A program made the position numbers and the translations under genes. Below the pieces are notes generated by a model. That model worked only from the letters and a program-made list of their open reading frames with translations. It was not told where the DNA came from and ran no database searches. Below, one piece after another: positions 5,601 through 7,332 of a DNA stretch of 7,332 bases (positions are counted from its first letter, which is position 1; the number at the start of each line of letters is the position of its first letter). This DNA comes from Actinomycetota bacterium (GTDB taxonomy: Bacteria; Actinomycetota; Humimicrobiia; Humimicrobiales; Humimicrobiaceae), in contig JAQVHC010000061.1 of the NCBI GenBank assembly GCA_028696435.1, positions 1 to 7,332 on the forward strand, read 5' to 3'.

Positions 5601-7103
5601 ATGGATGTTGTAAAATACAGAGAGGATTCAGAAAAATTTTTATATAAAAGAGATAAAGAGTATTACCTGCATTTTTCAGGACAAAAGGATAGCCTCAATG
5701 TTGGTAAAATCAGTGAAGAGTTCAGACATTTATTCAGCACGGATAATATAAAGTGGCTCAGGGATTTAAAAGAAAAATCCAGCGGTGAAGGAAAAAGAAA
5801 AAACACATCGCTTTTAAAATTCTGTGTTGAAGGATATATTGAATTACAGGTCAAAGATCTTGTTGATAAGATTGCAGCAGACGAAGCAAAAGCAAAGATT
5901 GTTGTTGATGATAAAAAGATTCCCTTTAGATATTCTGAAATTTTACTTACAAATGAACCCGATAAAACCAGGAGGGATGATATAGATGATAAAAGAAATA
6001 AGTTAGTGGCAGAATATCTAAATACTGATCTGTATGAATACTGGCAAACTGTTCACAGACAGGCAGTTAATCTGGGTTTTTCAAGTTACAGTGACCTTTT
6101 CTCATACCTTAATGAAGTGGATTTTTCCGCCCTTGCGGCTGGAATGGAAAAATTACTCGTTGAAACTGACAATCTATATGAAAAGCACTTCGGTGCTCTA
6201 TTACAAGAGGAGCTTGGTATCCCTCTTTCCTGCTCACATTCAAGAAGAAGTGATTTCGCGTTTCTAAAAAGAGCAAGAAAATATGATAGATTTTTTAAGA
6301 AAAGCGCCCTTGTTCCTGTACTCAAAGGTACTCTGTATGAAATGGATATAGACATACATAAATATAATAATATTTATTTTGATGTTGAGGAGAGAGAAAA
6401 TAAATCACCGAGAGCATTTTGTTGTACGCCACATGTGCCATCGGAAATATATCTTGTAGTTATGCCTTCTGGCGGACAGGATGATTATGAAGCCCTGCTT
6501 CATGAGGGAGGCCATGCTCTGCACTTTGGCAGCACCAGCCCCGGTCTTGATTTTGAATACAGATATCTCGGTGATAATGCAGTTACAGAAGGTTATGCTT
6601 TTTATATGGAACTGCTTATGCAGAATCGGGAGTGGCTGATGGATTTTCCCGGGATGGATAAAGATGTAGCTAGAGAATTTGCATATTTTTCTAATCTTTT
6701 AAAACTCTGGTTTTGTAGGAGATATGCAGGCAAGTTGAAGTACGAACTTGTTCTTCACGACGGCAGCCCGATAAAGGGGAAAGAATCTATATACAGAGAA
6801 ATTTTATCTAAAGTAAATTTAATGGAATACCCTGAAGAAGATTACCTGAGAGATGTGGATGATGGATTTTACTGTGCTGACTATATAAGGGCATGGATTT
6901 TTCAATCACAGTTGAAAGTATATATTTATGATAAATTTGGCTATAATTGGTATAAAAAGAAAAAGGCGGGCTCTTTTTTAAGGGAGCTCTGGAATTACGG
7001 ACAGAAGTATACAGCAGATGAAGTTCTATCACAGCTGGGTTTTGGCGGAATTGATGTTAACTATCTTATAGGTTCACTCACAGATGATATTAGAAATTTT
7101 TAA
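5601..7103 (+). CDS. Gluzincin zinc metallopeptidase, compact M3-like
   Basis: This is a predicted cytoplasmic zinc peptidase of 500 residues with no signal peptide or membrane segment. The active-site motif HEGGHALHF is at 301-309: H301 and H305 bind zinc and E302 is the catalytic base. The third zinc ligand is expected to be E330 in NAVTEGYAFYMELL, 25 residues after the second histidine, the spacing seen in M3 (thimet oligopeptidase/PepF) enzymes. Upstream, SPRAFCCTPHVPSEIYLV (269-286) corresponds to the M3 region before the active site that carries the GAFC-like motif, here with a double cysteine. Downstream, DVDDGFYCADYIRAWIFQSQL (419-439) resembles the M3 substrate-binding helix region. 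The N-terminal 250 residues are helical and charged. It is about 100 residues shorter than typical PepF or thimet enzymes and may belong to an unnamed subgroup I recall in Actinobacteria and Chloroflexi. M32 carboxypeptidase is a less likely alternative. The substrate is probably an oligopeptide but this is inferred. apt follows after 62 bases. Confidence 0.85.
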   Translation: MDVVKYREDSEKFLYKRDKEYYLHFSGQKDSLNVGKISEEFRHLFSTDNIKWLRDLKEKSSGEGKRKNTSLLKFCVEGYIELQVKDLVDKIAADEAKAKIVVDDKKIPFRYSEILLTNEPDKTRRDDIDDKRNKLVAEYLNTDLYEYWQTVHRQAVNLGFSSYSDLFSYLNEVDFSALAAGMEKLLVETDNLYEKHFGALLQEELGIPLSCSHSRRSDFAFLKRARKYDRFFKKSALVPVLKGTLYEMDIDIHKYNNIYFDVEERENKSPRAFCCTPHVPSEIYLVVMPSGGQDDYEALLHEGGHALHFGSTSPGLDFEYRYLGDNAVTEGYAFYMELLMQNREWLMDFPGMDKDVAREFAYFSNLLKLWFCRRYAGKLKYELVLHDGSPIKGKESIYREILSKVNLMEYPEEDYLRDVDDGFYCADYIRAWIFQSQLKVYIYDKFGYNWYKKKKAGSFLRELWNYGQKYTADEVLSQLGFGGIDVNYLIGSLTDDIRNF

Positions 7104-7152
7104 TGGTTGATAGCGTTTTTATAATTTTTTAAATGCATAAAATGCTTATTAA

Positions 7153-7158
7153 AAGGAG
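7153..7158 (+). promoter_or_regulatory. Ribosome binding site for the TTG start of apt
   Basis: A perfect AAGGAG lies seven bases before TTG 7166. No ATG or GTG lies in frame nearby, so this site decides the start. A TATAAT at 7120-7125 in the 62-base gap has no good -35, so apt may be read from the peptidase transcript. Confidence 0.75.
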
Positions 7159-7165
7159 AAAAAAA

Positions 7166-7332
7166 TTGGACCTAAAACAGAAGATAAGAAATATTCCTGA
7201 TTTTCCTCAGAAAGGCGTAGTATTTAGAGATATTACGACGCTACTGAGGGATGGTGAAGCATTCAGGTATTCTGTTGATAAAATGGTTGAATACTGCAAT
7301 GGGAAAAAGATAGATGCGGTGCTGGGCGCAGA
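7166..7332 (+). CDS. apt: Adenine phosphoribosyltransferase, N-terminal part (runs off the window)
   Basis: Apt joins adenine to PRPP to give AMP and pyrophosphate, the purine salvage reaction in the cytoplasm. The first 55 codons are present. They read MDLKQKIRNIPDFPQKGV, then VFRDITTLLRDGEAFRY, then a helix and KKIDAVLGA. These are the conserved Apt N-terminus: the IPDFPxKG and FRDITTLL signatures and the start of the strand leading to the G-x-E-A-R-G loop, which lies past the edge. The start is TTG, supported by a perfect ribosome site. The phosphoribosyl pyrophosphate-binding motif is beyond the window, so catalytic completeness cannot be judged. It follows the peptidase gene on the same strand and may share its transcript. 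Confidence 0.93.
   Translation, partial: MDLKQKIRNIPDFPQKGVVFRDITTLLRDGEAFRYSVDKMVEYCNGKKIDAVLGA

Noticed and set aside
6034..6355. Alternative-frame and minus-strand open frames inside the metallopeptidase gene
   Set aside because: They lie wholly within a conserved coding region and show no protein-like motifs.

Overview
The window is AT-rich bacterial chromosome (roughly one third G+C by eye). Every gene lies on the + strand, most have clear purine-rich Shine-Dalgarno sequences, and two or three probably start at TTG. The gene content suggests a low-GC anaerobic or uncultured lineage of the Firmicutes/Actinobacteriota/Chloroflexota side of the tree: a YhaM-type exoribonuclease, a split transketolase, a ParB/Srx-fold protein and a compact M3-like peptidase. 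That placement is an inference from protein style only. I see no rRNA, tRNA, mobile element or CRISPR array.

Layout. (1) Positions 1-96 hold the 3' end of an unidentified gene. Its TGA stop overlaps the TTG start of a 340-residue ParB/sulfiredoxin-fold protein of unknown role (93-1115), which ends in a short degenerate repeat tail. (2) After a 275-base gap with a candidate terminator and a candidate promoter come surE (nucleotidase, 1391-2167) and, about 10-20 bases later, a YhaM-type 3'-5' exoribonuclease (about 2187-3257). These two look like one transcription unit. (3) A 242-base gap with small repeats and AT-only hairpins precedes a two-subunit transketolase: N-terminal half at 3500-4339 and C-terminal half at 4448-5419. 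The 108-base linker between them carries two different tandem duplications. (4) After an extremely AT-rich gap comes a 500-residue HEGGH zinc metallopeptidase (5601-7103), followed 62 bases later by the start of apt (adenine phosphoribosyltransferase, 7166 to the window edge).

How they fit together. Four of the products touch nucleotide and pentose metabolism. YhaM shortens RNA to 5'-nucleoside monophosphates, SurE dephosphorylates nucleotides, transketolase interconverts pentose phosphates (the source of PRPP), and Apt uses PRPP to salvage adenine. This is a plausible housekeeping theme rather than a demonstrated pathway. I do not see a convincing new multi-gene system. The least explained parts are the ParB-fold protein with its conserved C-terminal region, the compact M3-like peptidase, and the repeat-bearing linker inside the transketolase pair.
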